A stretch of DNA of 64,000 bases from an uncultured Faecalibacterium sp. GTDB lineage: Bacteria; Bacillota; Clostridia; Oscillospirales; Ruminococcaceae. The number at the start of each line of letters is the position of its first letter. Within the stretch, counting starts at the first letter, position 1. The stretch is from NCBI GenBank assembly GCA_900539945.1, contig UQDV01000001.1, positions 62,001 to 126,000 of the forward strand. The letters are read 5' to 3'. Of this stretch, positions 16,788 through 26,437 are shown piece by piece. The translations under genes were made by a program, and so were the position numbers. Below the pieces are notes generated by a model. It made no database searches and had not been told where the DNA came from. It was given only the letters and a program-made list of their open reading frames with translations.

Positions 16788-17230
16788 TGTTCAGCCGGCT
16801 CCACAGCGGCTTCTTCATTCAGGCCGTGATCCCGTGCCACTGCGCCGAGCAGGCCGTTCACAAACTGATAGTCCTCATCGGCACCGTACTTTTTGGTCAG
16901 CTCCACTGCCTCGTTGATGGCAACGCCGGGCTTGTTCTCGCTGCCGAACAGCATCTCTGCAATGGCCAGACGCAGCACGGTCAGACTGACGCGCGGCAGA
17001 CGCTCCATGGTCCAGTTGCGCAGATGAGCGCGGATCTCGTCATCCACCTCTGCGGAGTGGTCGTAATAAGCATTCAGCAGCAGCTTGCTGAAGCCATCCA
17101 CCGGGTGCTCTTCGTCGTTTTCTGCATGGTTGGTCAGAGCCTCTGCCAGCGGGACGTCGCCAAAGGTCTGCGAAAATGCCAGCAAAAATGCATTCTCGCG
17201 AGCTTCTCTACGGGGCAAAATGTTTTCCAT
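16784..17230 (-). CDS. nusB: Transcription antitermination factor NusB
   Basis: All-helical RNA-binding protein that, with NusE (S10), binds boxA and protects rRNA transcripts. The signature RREARENAFLLAFSQTF and the C-terminal VAINEAVELTKKYGADEDYQFVNGLLG are intact. The ATG at 17230 follows GAAAGGA; the longer open frame includes unrelated N-terminal residues. Length 148 aa. It lies between an Asp23 gene and the Kae1-like gene, the normal clostridial order. Confidence 0.94.
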   Translation of the reverse strand: MENILPRREARENAFLLAFSQTFGDVPLAEALTNHAENDEEHPVDGFSKLLLNAYYDHSAEVDDEIRAHLRNWTMERLPRVSLTVLRLAIAEMLFGSENKPGVAINEAVELTKKYGADEDYQFVNGLLGAVARDHGLNEEAAVEPAEQ

Positions 17231-17322
17231 AATATTCCTTTCATAACAGGAGCTCTCCCCGCCGGGAAACCCCGGCAGAGAGAACACGTTCTATCCATTC
17301 TTTTGTACGGCTGCAAGTGCTC

Positions 17323-17679
17323 TTACTGCTCCGCAGCAAGACCCGCGATCACCAGATTCACACGGCTCACCGTGACACTGGTCATGTTCTGCACGGCCGA
17401 CTTGACATTTTCCTGCACCTTTTCCGCCACTGCAGGGATACATGCGCCGGACGCCATGATCAGATACAGCGTAAGCTCTGCCGTGCCGTCGCGCATTTCC
17501 ACGGCCACCGGCGGCTGGATGCTGGCTTCCAGCAGATCCTTCAGCTTTTTGTTCTGGGTCCCGCAGGAAACTTCTGCCACGCCTTCCACTTCCAGCGCAG
17601 CGCACCGTGCGATCTTTGCAATGACTTCGGTCGAAATCTGAAGGCTGCCGCCCTGAAGATCCATATTCTGTAAATCCAT
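17323..17679 (-). CDS. Asp23/Gls24 family envelope stress protein
   Basis: A 118-aa alkaline-shock-family protein; members (YqhY type) are linked to envelope stress or lipid metabolism. The GGSLQISTEVIAKIARCAALEVEGV stretch and the C-terminal VQNMTSVTVSRVNLVIAG match the family. I chose the second in-frame ATG (17679), eight bases after GGAGG; the first ATG contains that ribosome-binding site. It is the first gene of the asp23-nusB-...-recN operon. Confidence 0.87.
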   Translation of the reverse strand: MDLQNMDLQGGSLQISTEVIAKIARCAALEVEGVAEVSCGTQNKKLKDLLEASIQPPVAVEMRDGTAELTLYLIMASGACIPAVAEKVQENVKSAVQNMTSVTVSRVNLVIAGLAAEQ

Positions 17680-17797
17680 TGTGCTGTCCTCCATTGAAAA
17701 GCAGCAGAACTGCCGCTTTTTTTCGGTTCAAAACGGCTTTGCAGCTGCCGCCGCCGAATGGCCGGGCAGCACACCGTTCCTGTTTTCTGATGGTGTT

Positions 17798-17827
17798 ATT
17801 ATACCATCAATGCGGGGTTGATTTCAA
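17798..17827 (-). promoter_or_regulatory. Predicted sigma-A promoter for the asp23-nusB-recN operon
   Basis: On the minus strand TTGAAA (17827-17822) and TATAAT (17803-17798) are spaced by 18 bases. A GC stem-loop with flanking A/T runs (about 17697-17725) lies between it and asp23 and could attenuate the transcript or end opposite-strand transcription. Confidence 0.7.
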
Positions 17828-17908
17828 TACTTGTTTGGAAAACTCTGTCGGACCACACAACGGGTTCTTTTTCCAGCCCGGTTCCTTCCGGTCGGAGGGA
17901 AACACTTT

Positions 17909-18523
17909 TTATTTTACTTCCACCACCGTGATGTTCTGGGCCGTCACACTGCTCTTGCTGAGCACGACGTCCCGGATCTGCGCCACCTGCGCCGCCGTCA
18001 GCGGGTCACCGGATGTCATGACGGTCAGATCGGCGCGGCCGGACTGCAGAAAGCACAGGCAGTCCGCAAAGCCCTTGGCTTTGATGAGGGTCTCGATCTC
18101 ATTTTCGGCGTGCAGATCTTCCAACCCGGCTGTCAGCCGGGCGGTGCAGTCCTTCTTTTCCTCCGCAGAGAGCGAAGAGGACTTCATGGTTTTTTGCAGG
18201 GTGTCCATGGCTTCATCGTGCGCCTTTTCCCGTTTCAGGCGTGCCTCTTCAAAGAACTTTGCGCCGCTGTCGCTTGCCACGCTGACCAGCTGTGCTTCCC
18301 CGTAGTTTTTGTTCGCGGCCGACACTGTTTCGGCTTCCGTGGGCAGGCCGTCCAGGACCGTGTCCGACTGCACAGGCTCGGCCGAAACGACCTGGGCTTC
18401 CTCGTCCGCTGCAATGCCGGTATCGGTGCGGGCATACTGCCAGTTCAGATAAACGGCAATGACAAGGGCAGCGGCCAGCGTAAGCGCGGTCACCCGCCGG
18501 GTATTTCTGGAAAGTGCTCTCAT
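17909..18523 (-). CDS. spoIIIAH: Stage III sporulation protein AH
   Basis: Mother-cell half of the SpoIIIAH-SpoIIQ channel (feeding-tube complex) that joins the two membranes around the forespore; related to type III secretion ring proteins. One N-terminal membrane segment (about residues 11-28), a charged linker with a coiled-coil stretch, and the C-terminal ring-building domain ending LSKSSVTAQNITVVEVK. Length 204 aa. It is the last gene of the spoIIIA operon, 27 bases after spoIIIAG. Confidence 0.9.
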   Translation of the reverse strand: MRALSRNTRRVTALTLAAALVIAVYLNWQYARTDTGIAADEEAQVVSAEPVQSDTVLDGLPTEAETVSAANKNYGEAQLVSVASDSGAKFFEEARLKREKAHDEAMDTLQKTMKSSSLSAEEKKDCTARLTAGLEDLHAENEIETLIKAKGFADCLCFLQSGRADLTVMTSGDPLTAAQVAQIRDVVLSKSSVTAQNITVVEVK

Positions 18524-18550
18524 CTTGAATCCTCCTTGTTCTGGGTCAGA

Positions 18551-19057
18551 TCATGGCTTGCGCTGTTCCACACAGATCCGGTTGGATGGCAGATCCAGCA
18601 GCGCTCCCACCATCTCCGTGATGCGTGCTGCCACGCGGACATCTCCCCCGCCGTCGCACAGCACGGCCACGCCGCGGATCTGCGGCTGATAGATCGTCTC
18701 TGCCAGGGCGGAGCCATCTTCCAGCAGAACATGCGTCTGCTGTTCCTGCATCTGCCCGGACTGCGTATCCAGTGCATAGATCGTTTCCTCCCCCGTTTCC
18801 AGTGTGAGCATCACCGTCGTCTTTCCCGCTCCGTCCATCTGAGCGATCAGTATTTCAAGCCGGTTTTCCAGCTGGGTCTGATACGCGGCGATTTCCTGTG
18901 GGGCTGTGCTGGCGGCAGCAGACTTCGTCCCAGTCGGCATCAACTCCGACAGCAGCAACAGCAGCATGGCCACCCCGCCAATGAGCACCGCAAGTCTTGT
19001 GCGCCCCTGCGGGCCTTTGCATCCCTGAAGAACAGTTGTGATTGTTGCTTTTTTCAT
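18551..19057 (-). CDS. spoIIIAG: Stage III sporulation protein AG
   Basis: Forms a large ring in the intermembrane space of the engulfed forespore. A membrane segment at about residues 23-40 is followed by LENRLEILIAQMDGAGKTTVMLTLETGEE and the ring-building motif domain ending in VAARITEMVGALLDLPSNRICVEQ, both typical. Length 168 aa, shorter than B. subtilis (about 229) because the linker is reduced. The ATG overlaps the spoIIIAF stop (ATGA). Confidence 0.9.
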   Translation of the reverse strand: MKKATITTVLQGCKGPQGRTRLAVLIGGVAMLLLLLSELMPTGTKSAAASTAPQEIAAYQTQLENRLEILIAQMDGAGKTTVMLTLETGEETIYALDTQSGQMQEQQTHVLLEDGSALAETIYQPQIRGVAVLCDGGGDVRVAARITEMVGALLDLPSNRICVEQRKP

Positions 19058-19512
19058 GGTTCCGCCTCTTCCGCTGCGGTGACAGCGTCGGTGCTAAGTT
19101 CTTTTTGCAGAAACTGCACAAGCCGTGTCTGCACCTGTGCCGGGCTGTCCGGCGGCATCCACAGGATCGCGCGAGCTGCGCGGATGCCGTCCGGCGTCTG
19201 TTCCAATTCCGTTTCCACCCGGACCGGGATGCCTGTCTGTGCCTCGCATTCCGCTGCCAACATCTCATTCAAGCGCTTCGCCGCCTCCGTGAGGATCGTG
19301 GTTTCCACGCCCTCGATGGAGGCAGATGCCTGCACCGGCTGAAGCCACTGTGCGGTCCGTGCAGGCAGTGCAGAAATTGCACGGAGCAGAACTGTTAGAA
19401 TATATAGCCCCGCAACCACTTTTATGCATCGGCGCGCCCAGCCCGCTTCCACCAGCTGCACTAGCAGCTCCGCGCAGACACATGCAAGGCAGAATGCCGT
19501 TACGACCCGCAT
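19054..19512 (-). CDS. spoIIIAF: Stage III sporulation protein AF
   Basis: Small protein with two N-terminal membrane segments (about residues 3-20 and 30-48) and a soluble ring-building-like domain (RLNEMLAAECEAQTGIPVRVETELEQ). Length 152 aa. The assignment rests largely on order: it lies between clear spoIIIAE and spoIIIAG genes, one base after the spoIIIAE stop. Confidence 0.85.
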   Translation of the reverse strand: MRVVTAFCLACVCAELLVQLVEAGWARRCIKVVAGLYILTVLLRAISALPARTAQWLQPVQASASIEGVETTILTEAAKRLNEMLAAECEAQTGIPVRVETELEQTPDGIRAARAILWMPPDSPAQVQTRLVQFLQKELSTDAVTAAEEAEP

Positions 19513-19513
19513 T

Positions 19514-20590
19514 TCACCCTCCGTTCATCATTGTCATCAACGCAACACCGATCATTGTCAGCGAAAAGAACAGTGCCGTGACCGCCGCCATGCACCGGAC
19601 CGCCTCCGTCAGACAGTCAAACAGCGCCCGGCACCGGTCGATGCCGGCAAAGCTGCACAGAAGCCTGCACCCGGACAGAACTGCCAGGTGGAACAACAGT
19701 CCCAGATACAGCGGAACAAATTCCGCGCCAAGGATCACCAGTGCCGCGATTCCAAGAGAGCTTTTGAGCAGCTGCAGCCCGGCCAATACGGTATCGGCCG
19801 CACCGCTCAATGCCTGCCCGATCACCGGGACACTGCCCGTCAGCATCTGGCCCAGACGGGATGTCGTGTGGTCCAATTGCAGTGTGATCACTCGCTGTAC
19901 GCCAAGCAGAAGCGCAAACAGTTTTCCGCCCGCCGAAATGCTTTTTCGCAGCAGCTGCCCGCTCATCCTGCAGGCTTCCGGGAGACCCGTCTGCGTGTGA
20001 ATGCAGCAGGCCATGCTGATGGCCAGATAGCTTTGCAGCAGCGGCCGGATGCACAGCGCGATCCCCTGTGCCAGCAGAGCCAGCACGCTCAGCAGAAATC
20101 CGCTGGCCACAGCTCCGGCGTTTCCCTCTCCACCTGCCGTCAGGACTGCGCCGCACACCGGCAGAAATCCCGTGAGGAACAGCCGCCAGCTGTCCATGCG
20201 TTCACCGATAGACTGTGCCAGTGTCAGCAGATCACCCCAGATGAGCACCCCGCAGCCACCGGCTGCCGCAAGGTCCAGCAAGGTACCGTCCGCTGCATCG
20301 CCAACGAGAAATGACAAAGCTGTGAGCAGCAGCAGAAACAGCAAAAGATCTGCGTAGCTGTGCAGGGTATCGACCAGAAGCTGCACGGGTGAACCCGGCA
20401 GCAGGCTCAGCAATGCCGACACCGGGTCCCGGGCAAAATCCGCTGCACCCTGTGCACTTTGGGTCAGGTAGGACTGCCACAATTCCCGGCCGGGCAGGCT
20501 TTCCAGTGCGAAAGCCCGCACCGTTCCAAAAGGCATTGCGGCCAGAAACGCCAACCCTGCCAGAAGCCCCCGGTATTTTTTGCCGCTCAT
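19514..20590 (-). CDS. spoIIIAE: Stage III sporulation protein AE
   Basis: Polytopic membrane protein of the forespore channel. A cleavable or anchor-type N-terminal segment (residues 8-27) is followed by at least six hydrophobic segments and the family stretches SAAD-like GAADTVLAGLQLLKSSLGIAAL and VPVIGQALSGA. Length 358 aa. I used the ATG at 20590, which overlaps the spoIIIAD stop (ATGA); the longer open frame into spoIIIAD is a shadow. Confidence 0.92.
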   Translation of the reverse strand: MSGKKYRGLLAGLAFLAAMPFGTVRAFALESLPGRELWQSYLTQSAQGAADFARDPVSALLSLLPGSPVQLLVDTLHSYADLLLFLLLLTALSFLVGDAADGTLLDLAAAGGCGVLIWGDLLTLAQSIGERMDSWRLFLTGFLPVCGAVLTAGGEGNAGAVASGFLLSVLALLAQGIALCIRPLLQSYLAISMACCIHTQTGLPEACRMSGQLLRKSISAGGKLFALLLGVQRVITLQLDHTTSRLGQMLTGSVPVIGQALSGAADTVLAGLQLLKSSLGIAALVILGAEFVPLYLGLLFHLAVLSGCRLLCSFAGIDRCRALFDCLTEAVRCMAAVTALFFSLTMIGVALMTMMNGG

Positions 20591-20970
20591 CCTGCCAGCC
20601 CCCAGATCCGTTGACACACTTCTTCCAGCAGTGGGAACACCGCCGCCAGCACCAGACAGCGGCCCGCAAGCCCTGCACACCAGCCAAGCGCCTCGGCTCC
20701 GCTCTCTTTGCAGAGGGTGCGGGTATAGTCGGCAAGCAACAGGATGCCCGTGCTGCGCAGCAGGCATTGGAACGTCTGCTTGTCCGTTTGCTGTCCCAGC
20801 AGCGCGACACCCTCCAAAACGCTGTGGAAGGTGCCGCCCAGCCGCACCAGCAGAAGGACGATCGCTCCCAGTGAGAGCAGGAGCGCATAGGCCGGAAGCT
20901 CCTTTTGCAAAAGTGCATGCATCGCTGCCAGCACTGCCACCAGCCCCAGCGTGACCCAGGCGGAACTCAC
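20587..20970 (-). CDS. spoIIIAD: Stage III sporulation protein AD
   Basis: A 127-aa membrane protein, paralogous to SpoIIIAC, with four hydrophobic segments. The polar motif in the last third (LLLADYTRTLCKESGAEALG) is a family marker. It starts with GTG at 20970, overlapping the spoIIIAC stop by four bases. Confidence 0.9.
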   Translation of the reverse strand: MSSAWVTLGLVAVLAAMHALLQKELPAYALLLSLGAIVLLLVRLGGTFHSVLEGVALLGQQTDKQTFQCLLRSTGILLLADYTRTLCKESGAEALGWCAGLAGRCLVLAAVFPLLEEVCQRIWGLAG

Positions 20971-21161
20971 AGCGAAAACAGCGCCTTGATGGTAACAAAC
21001 AGGGTGCTGATCTGCTTGACCAGAATGGACAGGACCACCACAAGGCCGGCAAGGGTCGTCATCATGGCCTGATCCTCCCGCCCGGAGCGGATCAAGAGCT
21101 GATTGAGCACCGCCACAATGATGCCGATGGCTGCAATTTTGAACACCAGATCAATTTCCAT
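20967..21161 (-). CDS. spoIIIAC: Stage III sporulation protein AC
   Basis: Very small, two-helix membrane protein of 64 aa: residues 6-24 (VFKIAAIGIIVAVLNQLL) and 34-58, joined by a polar loop with SGREDQA. This is the standard size and pattern. GGAGG stands 11 bases before the ATG. It is easily overlooked because it lies inside a long spurious open frame. Confidence 0.92.
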   Translation of the reverse strand: MEIDLVFKIAAIGIIVAVLNQLLIRSGREDQAMMTTLAGLVVVLSILVKQISTLFVTIKALFSL

Positions 21162-21190
21162 CTGCGTTGTTTCCTCCAAGATTTCCGAAT

Positions 21191-21646
21191 TCAGATGAGC
21201 AGCAGCGCCATTGCCATCCCGGCTGCAAGGCCCAGTTTGCGGGGCAGACCGGCCTGCCGCCGGGCAGCGTGTTCTGCCGTTTGCTGCAAAGCCTGCAGGC
21301 GGGCCCGGTAGTAGTCCAGCTGTTCGCACTCCTGCCGCGCTTCCGCACGGCCAAGGCCGGACATGCACGTCCGGAAGCACTGCTGTTCTTCCCGCGTCAG
21401 GCCCTCCGGCGGTGGGGCCTCCTGTAAGCAGCGGGCGCCGGATTCCAGTATGCCTTCCCGGCAGAGCTCTGCGTAAAGCTGCTGCAGGTCTGCCCGGCGG
21501 AACGCGACCTCCTGCCGGATGCGTTCCAGAAGCGCAAGGCATTTCTGTAATGCAGCAAGGTGCTGTACCGTACGGGCCTGTATGGCATCCCCGGCCAGCC
21601 AGCCGCACAACGGCAACAGCAGAGCACCCAGAATGTGCAGCATCAT
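21191..21646 (-). CDS. spoIIIAB: Stage III sporulation protein AB
   Basis: Membrane-bound coiled-coil protein with an N-terminal and a C-terminal hydrophobic segment, 151 aa. The central pattern AALQKCLALLERIRQEVAFRRADL is characteristic (helix preceding the cut-and-paste LxxLxxEI motif). In the type II/III-secretion analogy it resembles a GspF-like platform. It overlaps the spoIIIAA stop by four bases (ATGATG). Confidence 0.88.
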   Translation of the reverse strand: MMLHILGALLLPLCGWLAGDAIQARTVQHLAALQKCLALLERIRQEVAFRRADLQQLYAELCREGILESGARCLQEAPPPEGLTREEQQCFRTCMSGLGRAEARQECEQLDYYRARLQALQQTAEHAARRQAGLPRKLGLAAGMAMALLLI

Positions 21647-22554
21647 AGCAGCGGAAGCTGCCGGATCTCCCGAATCCGGCCCGGTGCACAGCGTCCTTCC
21701 AGCAGGACAAGAAACCGCAGTGCTCCCTGCTGCTGTAAAACCCGCACCTGCGGCCTTTGCAGAGCGTCCTCCAGCGTGGCGGCATGGACGCTGGCCACAA
21801 ACTCCACCCCGCTGAAAAAGCCCTGTTCCAGTGCGGTGACCTCGGTCAGGTCCCCCAGCTCGTCCAGCAGGATCACCTGCGGAGCCAGCGTCCGCAGCGC
21901 CATCTGGACCGCACGGCCTTTGGGCAGGCCGCTGATGCAGTCAAGGGCATCGCCATTCTGCCGCTCCGGCGGAAAAAGTTCCCCTCGCTCGTCGATCACA
22001 GCCACGGCCCGTTTCTGTGCAGCCAGTTCCCGGGCGATCTGCCGCAGAAGGGTGGTCTTGCCGCTGTCCGGTTCTCCCACCAGCAGTGCCCCGATGAAAT
22101 GTCCCTGCAAAAGGGTGCACAGCTCCGCCGGAAGTTCCGTACAAATTGGACGCGCAATGCGGAAATTCAGCGACAAAAGACGCTGCAGCACAACATCCTC
22201 CGGGCCGCGCAATACGAACCGACCGCCCACCCCCACACGGCAGCCGGATGCCGTGGTCAGGTAGCCCTGCGCCAGTTCGGCCTGATGGGTATGTACTGAA
22301 CCGCCGCAGAGCACATAAAGGATCTCGTCCATCTGCAGGGCATCCAGCGTCCTGCCGCGCAGGGTCTGCGGGCATTCCGGCAGCTCGTCCAACGTCGTCT
22401 GCTGCCCGGCAATGGACAGGCAAATTCTACAGCCTGTCCGCAGCCGCAGTTCGTGCACTTTTTCGGCGGTATTCTGCGGCAGCCGGGCCAGCGGCTGCGC
22501 CAGCCATGCAGGCAACAGACGGATCGCGCGGTAATACTCGTCCACAATGGGCAC
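21643..22554 (-). CDS. spoIIIAA: Stage III sporulation protein AA (ATPase)
   Basis: P-loop ATPase thought to power the SpoIIIA-SpoIIQ channel. Walker A GEPDSGKT (residues 160-167), Walker B VILLDELGD, and a RecA-like arrangement with a distinctive N-terminal domain containing LRLRTGCRICL and GCRVGVGGR. Length about 303 aa. The GTG at 22554 is only one base from AAGGA; a second GTG three codons later (22545) has better spacing and may be the true start. Confidence 0.92.
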   Translation of the reverse strand: MPIVDEYYRAIRLLPAWLAQPLARLPQNTAEKVHELRLRTGCRICLSIAGQQTTLDELPECPQTLRGRTLDALQMDEILYVLCGGSVHTHQAELAQGYLTTASGCRVGVGGRFVLRGPEDVVLQRLLSLNFRIARPICTELPAELCTLLQGHFIGALLVGEPDSGKTTLLRQIARELAAQKRAVAVIDERGELFPPERQNGDALDCISGLPKGRAVQMALRTLAPQVILLDELGDLTEVTALEQGFFSGVEFVASVHAATLEDALQRPQVRVLQQQGALRFLVLLEGRCAPGRIREIRQLPLL

Positions 22555-22580
22555 TTCCTTTCAACGAAACTTGTGTTACC

Positions 22581-22588
22581 AGTGTATG
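22581..22588 (-). promoter_or_regulatory. Sigma-E-like -10 element upstream of spoIIIAA
   Basis: On the minus strand CATACACT (22588-22581) fits the B. subtilis mother-cell sigma-E -10 consensus CATACAnT at every fixed position, about 27 bases before the GTG. The -35 region (GGTTCTA, about 15 bases upstream) is only partly similar. The spoIIIA operon is sigma-E controlled in B. subtilis, so this is the expected class of promoter. Confidence 0.6.
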
Positions 22589-22618
22589 CAGCCCCTGCCC
22601 GCTTAGAACCGCACACAA

Positions 22619-22655
22619 ACAAAAAGCCCCTGCGGCCCGAAACGCCGCAGAGGCT
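22619..22655 (-). terminator. Terminator of ligA
   Basis: AGCCCCTGCGGC (22625-22636) pairs with GCCGCAGAGGCT (22644-22655) with one G-U pair, and a T-run follows on the minus strand. It separates ligA from the spoIIIA operon. Confidence 0.9.
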
Positions 22656-22669
22656 ATGCAAAATTGTAA

Positions 22670-24960
<2,291 letters not shown>

Positions 24961-24965
24961 AAAGA

Positions 24966-25000
24966 AAAAGAGCCTGCACTTTCCTTGTGCAAGCTCTTCT
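24966..25000 (-). terminator. Terminator of a short minus-strand unit
   Basis: GAGCCTGCAC (24971-24980) pairs with GTGCAAGCTC (24988-24997), with one mismatch, and is followed on the minus strand by TTTTTCTTTT. No annotated gene ends just before it other than the small frame at 25040. Confidence 0.75.
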
Positions 25001-25039
25001 CTCTATGCCGGTCCGGCTGTTCTGCGCTCGGCTTTTCCT

Positions 25040-25192
25040 TTAGCCGATCAGAGTCTGATAGCGCCGTTCCAGCACCTCAAACTGTGCATCGTCCACAGGC
25101 ACAGTCACGAGAAACTCCATCTTTCCCTTCTCGTTTTTCGCGCTCAGATGCCAATGGTCTTTGCAACCATCGAAACGACGTGTGCAACACCA
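25040..25192 (-). pseudogene. Possible gene remnant or small peptide gene
   Basis: A 50-codon open frame that ends in TAA at 25042-25040 and has codon use like the neighbouring genes. Only its last 26 codons follow an ATG (25120), which has AAGGGA just upstream; the encoded C-terminal stretch (MEFLVTVPVDDAQFEVLERRYQ...) looks like ordinary protein. The upstream part (FDGCKDHWHLSAKNEKGK) is in the same frame but has no start codon. It lies between the pfkA terminator and a further terminator, with a TATAAT at 25197-25192. It may be the tail of a decayed gene or a real small protein; no family is recognised. Confidence 0.4.
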
Positions 25193-25204
25193 TTATACCC
25201 CAAC

Positions 25205-25247
25205 AAAAAAGGAGCCGTCCTCTCAGCCCAGCCAAGAGAACAGCTCC
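25205..25247 (-). terminator. Terminator of pfkA
   Basis: GGAGCCGTCCTCTC (25211-25224) pairs with the arm at 25234-25247 (two mismatches or G-U pairs), and TTTTTTG follows on the minus strand. It lies 20 bases after the pfkA stop. Confidence 0.85.
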
Positions 25248-25267
25248 AGAAATGCAATGCAGAAAAA

Positions 25268-26242
25268 TCAGATAGAAATGGTGTTGCAGACGTCGATCAG
25301 GACAGGGTCCAATGTCTTCGTCATTTCAAGCGCCTCATCCACCGGGTAGTCCACCAGCTTCTCGCCCTTCATGCCGACGATGCGGTTGTACTTGCCCTGC
25401 TCCAGCAGGCACACGGCCTGGTAGCCCATGGCAGATGCATTCACGCGATCACGCAACGTGGGAGAGCCGCCGCGCTGGACATGGCCCAGAATGGTGGCAC
25501 GGGAGTCGATGCCGGTGCGGGCCTGGATCTCGTTTGCGATCTCCTGTGCATGGCCCACGCCCTCGGCAACGATGATGATGAAGTGACGCTTGCCGGTCTT
25601 CTGAGTCTCAGCGATCTTGTCCAGAATGTCGTGCTGCATGTCGAATTCCTTCTCCGGCAGCAGGACAGCCATAGCACCGGAGGCGATGGCAACGTTCAGG
25701 GCAATGTAACCGGCGTTGCGGCCCATGACCTCGACCACACTGCAGCGGTCGTGGCTCTGGGTGGTGTCGCGCAGCTTGTCGATCATTTCCAGAGCGGTGT
25801 TCATGGCTGTATCATAGCCGATGGTGTACTCGGTGCAGGCAATGTCGTTGTCGATGGTGCCGGGCAGGCCGATCATCGGGATGCCGCGGTGTGCCAGCTC
25901 GCGTGCGCCGCGGTAAGAACCATCGCCGCCAATGACGACCAGTGCGTCAATGCCCAGCTCACGACACTTGGCAGCACCGCGGTCCTGGCCTTCCTTGGTC
26001 TTGAACTCCAGGCAGCGGGCAGTGTACAGAATGGTACCGCCGGCCGAAATGATGTTCGAGACGCTGCGCAGGTTCATTTCAAAGCATTCGCCGTTCAGCA
26101 GGCCGTTGTAACCACGCTGAATGCCGATCATGCGGTAACCTTTGTGCAAGCCGGTACGGACCACAGCGCGCACGGCAGCATTCATGCCAGGAGCATCGCC
26201 GCCGCTTGTGAGCACGCCAATCGTTTTGATTTGCTTTTCCAT
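25268..26242 (-). CDS. pfkA: ATP-dependent 6-phosphofructokinase
   Basis: Phosphorylates fructose 6-phosphate, the committed step of glycolysis. The N-terminus GVLTSGGDAPGMNAAVR, the ATP-binding GGDGSYRGA, the catalytic PGTIDNDIACTEYTIGYDTA and the substrate-binding VEVMGRNAGYIAL are all intact; Gly rather than Lys at the donor site indicates ATP use. The ATG at 26242 gives 324 aa, close to the usual 319-320. It lies downstream of dnaE but has its own promoter. Confidence 0.96.
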   Translation of the reverse strand: MEKQIKTIGVLTSGGDAPGMNAAVRAVVRTGLHKGYRMIGIQRGYNGLLNGECFEMNLRSVSNIISAGGTILYTARCLEFKTKEGQDRGAAKCRELGIDALVVIGGDGSYRGARELAHRGIPMIGLPGTIDNDIACTEYTIGYDTAMNTALEMIDKLRDTTQSHDRCSVVEVMGRNAGYIALNVAIASGAMAVLLPEKEFDMQHDILDKIAETQKTGKRHFIIIVAEGVGHAQEIANEIQARTGIDSRATILGHVQRGGSPTLRDRVNASAMGYQAVCLLEQGKYNRIVGMKGEKLVDYPVDEALEMTKTLDPVLIDVCNTISI

Positions 26243-26353
26243 ACGAGAGATTCCCTCCAATTTGTTTCTTCATTCACCCATGAGCCAGCGCCCTTCTTCA
26301 TTACGCCGCTCAGTGTTTGCATCGTAAAGAATTGTTAAGACTTGCCTTTCAAC

Positions 26354-26382
26354 ATTATAACACATTCTCAGCCATTTGAAAA
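26354..26382 (-). promoter_or_regulatory. Predicted sigma-A promoter of pfkA
   Basis: On the minus strand a perfect TATAAT (26359-26354) lies 17 bases from TTTTCA (26382-26377). The untranslated leader would be about 105 bases. No clear terminator is seen between dnaE and this promoter. Confidence 0.65.
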
Positions 26383-26437
26383 TATTTTGGACCTATTTTG
26401 AGCCCTTCCGGCCTATAGAGATTCGTGCACGGAAATG

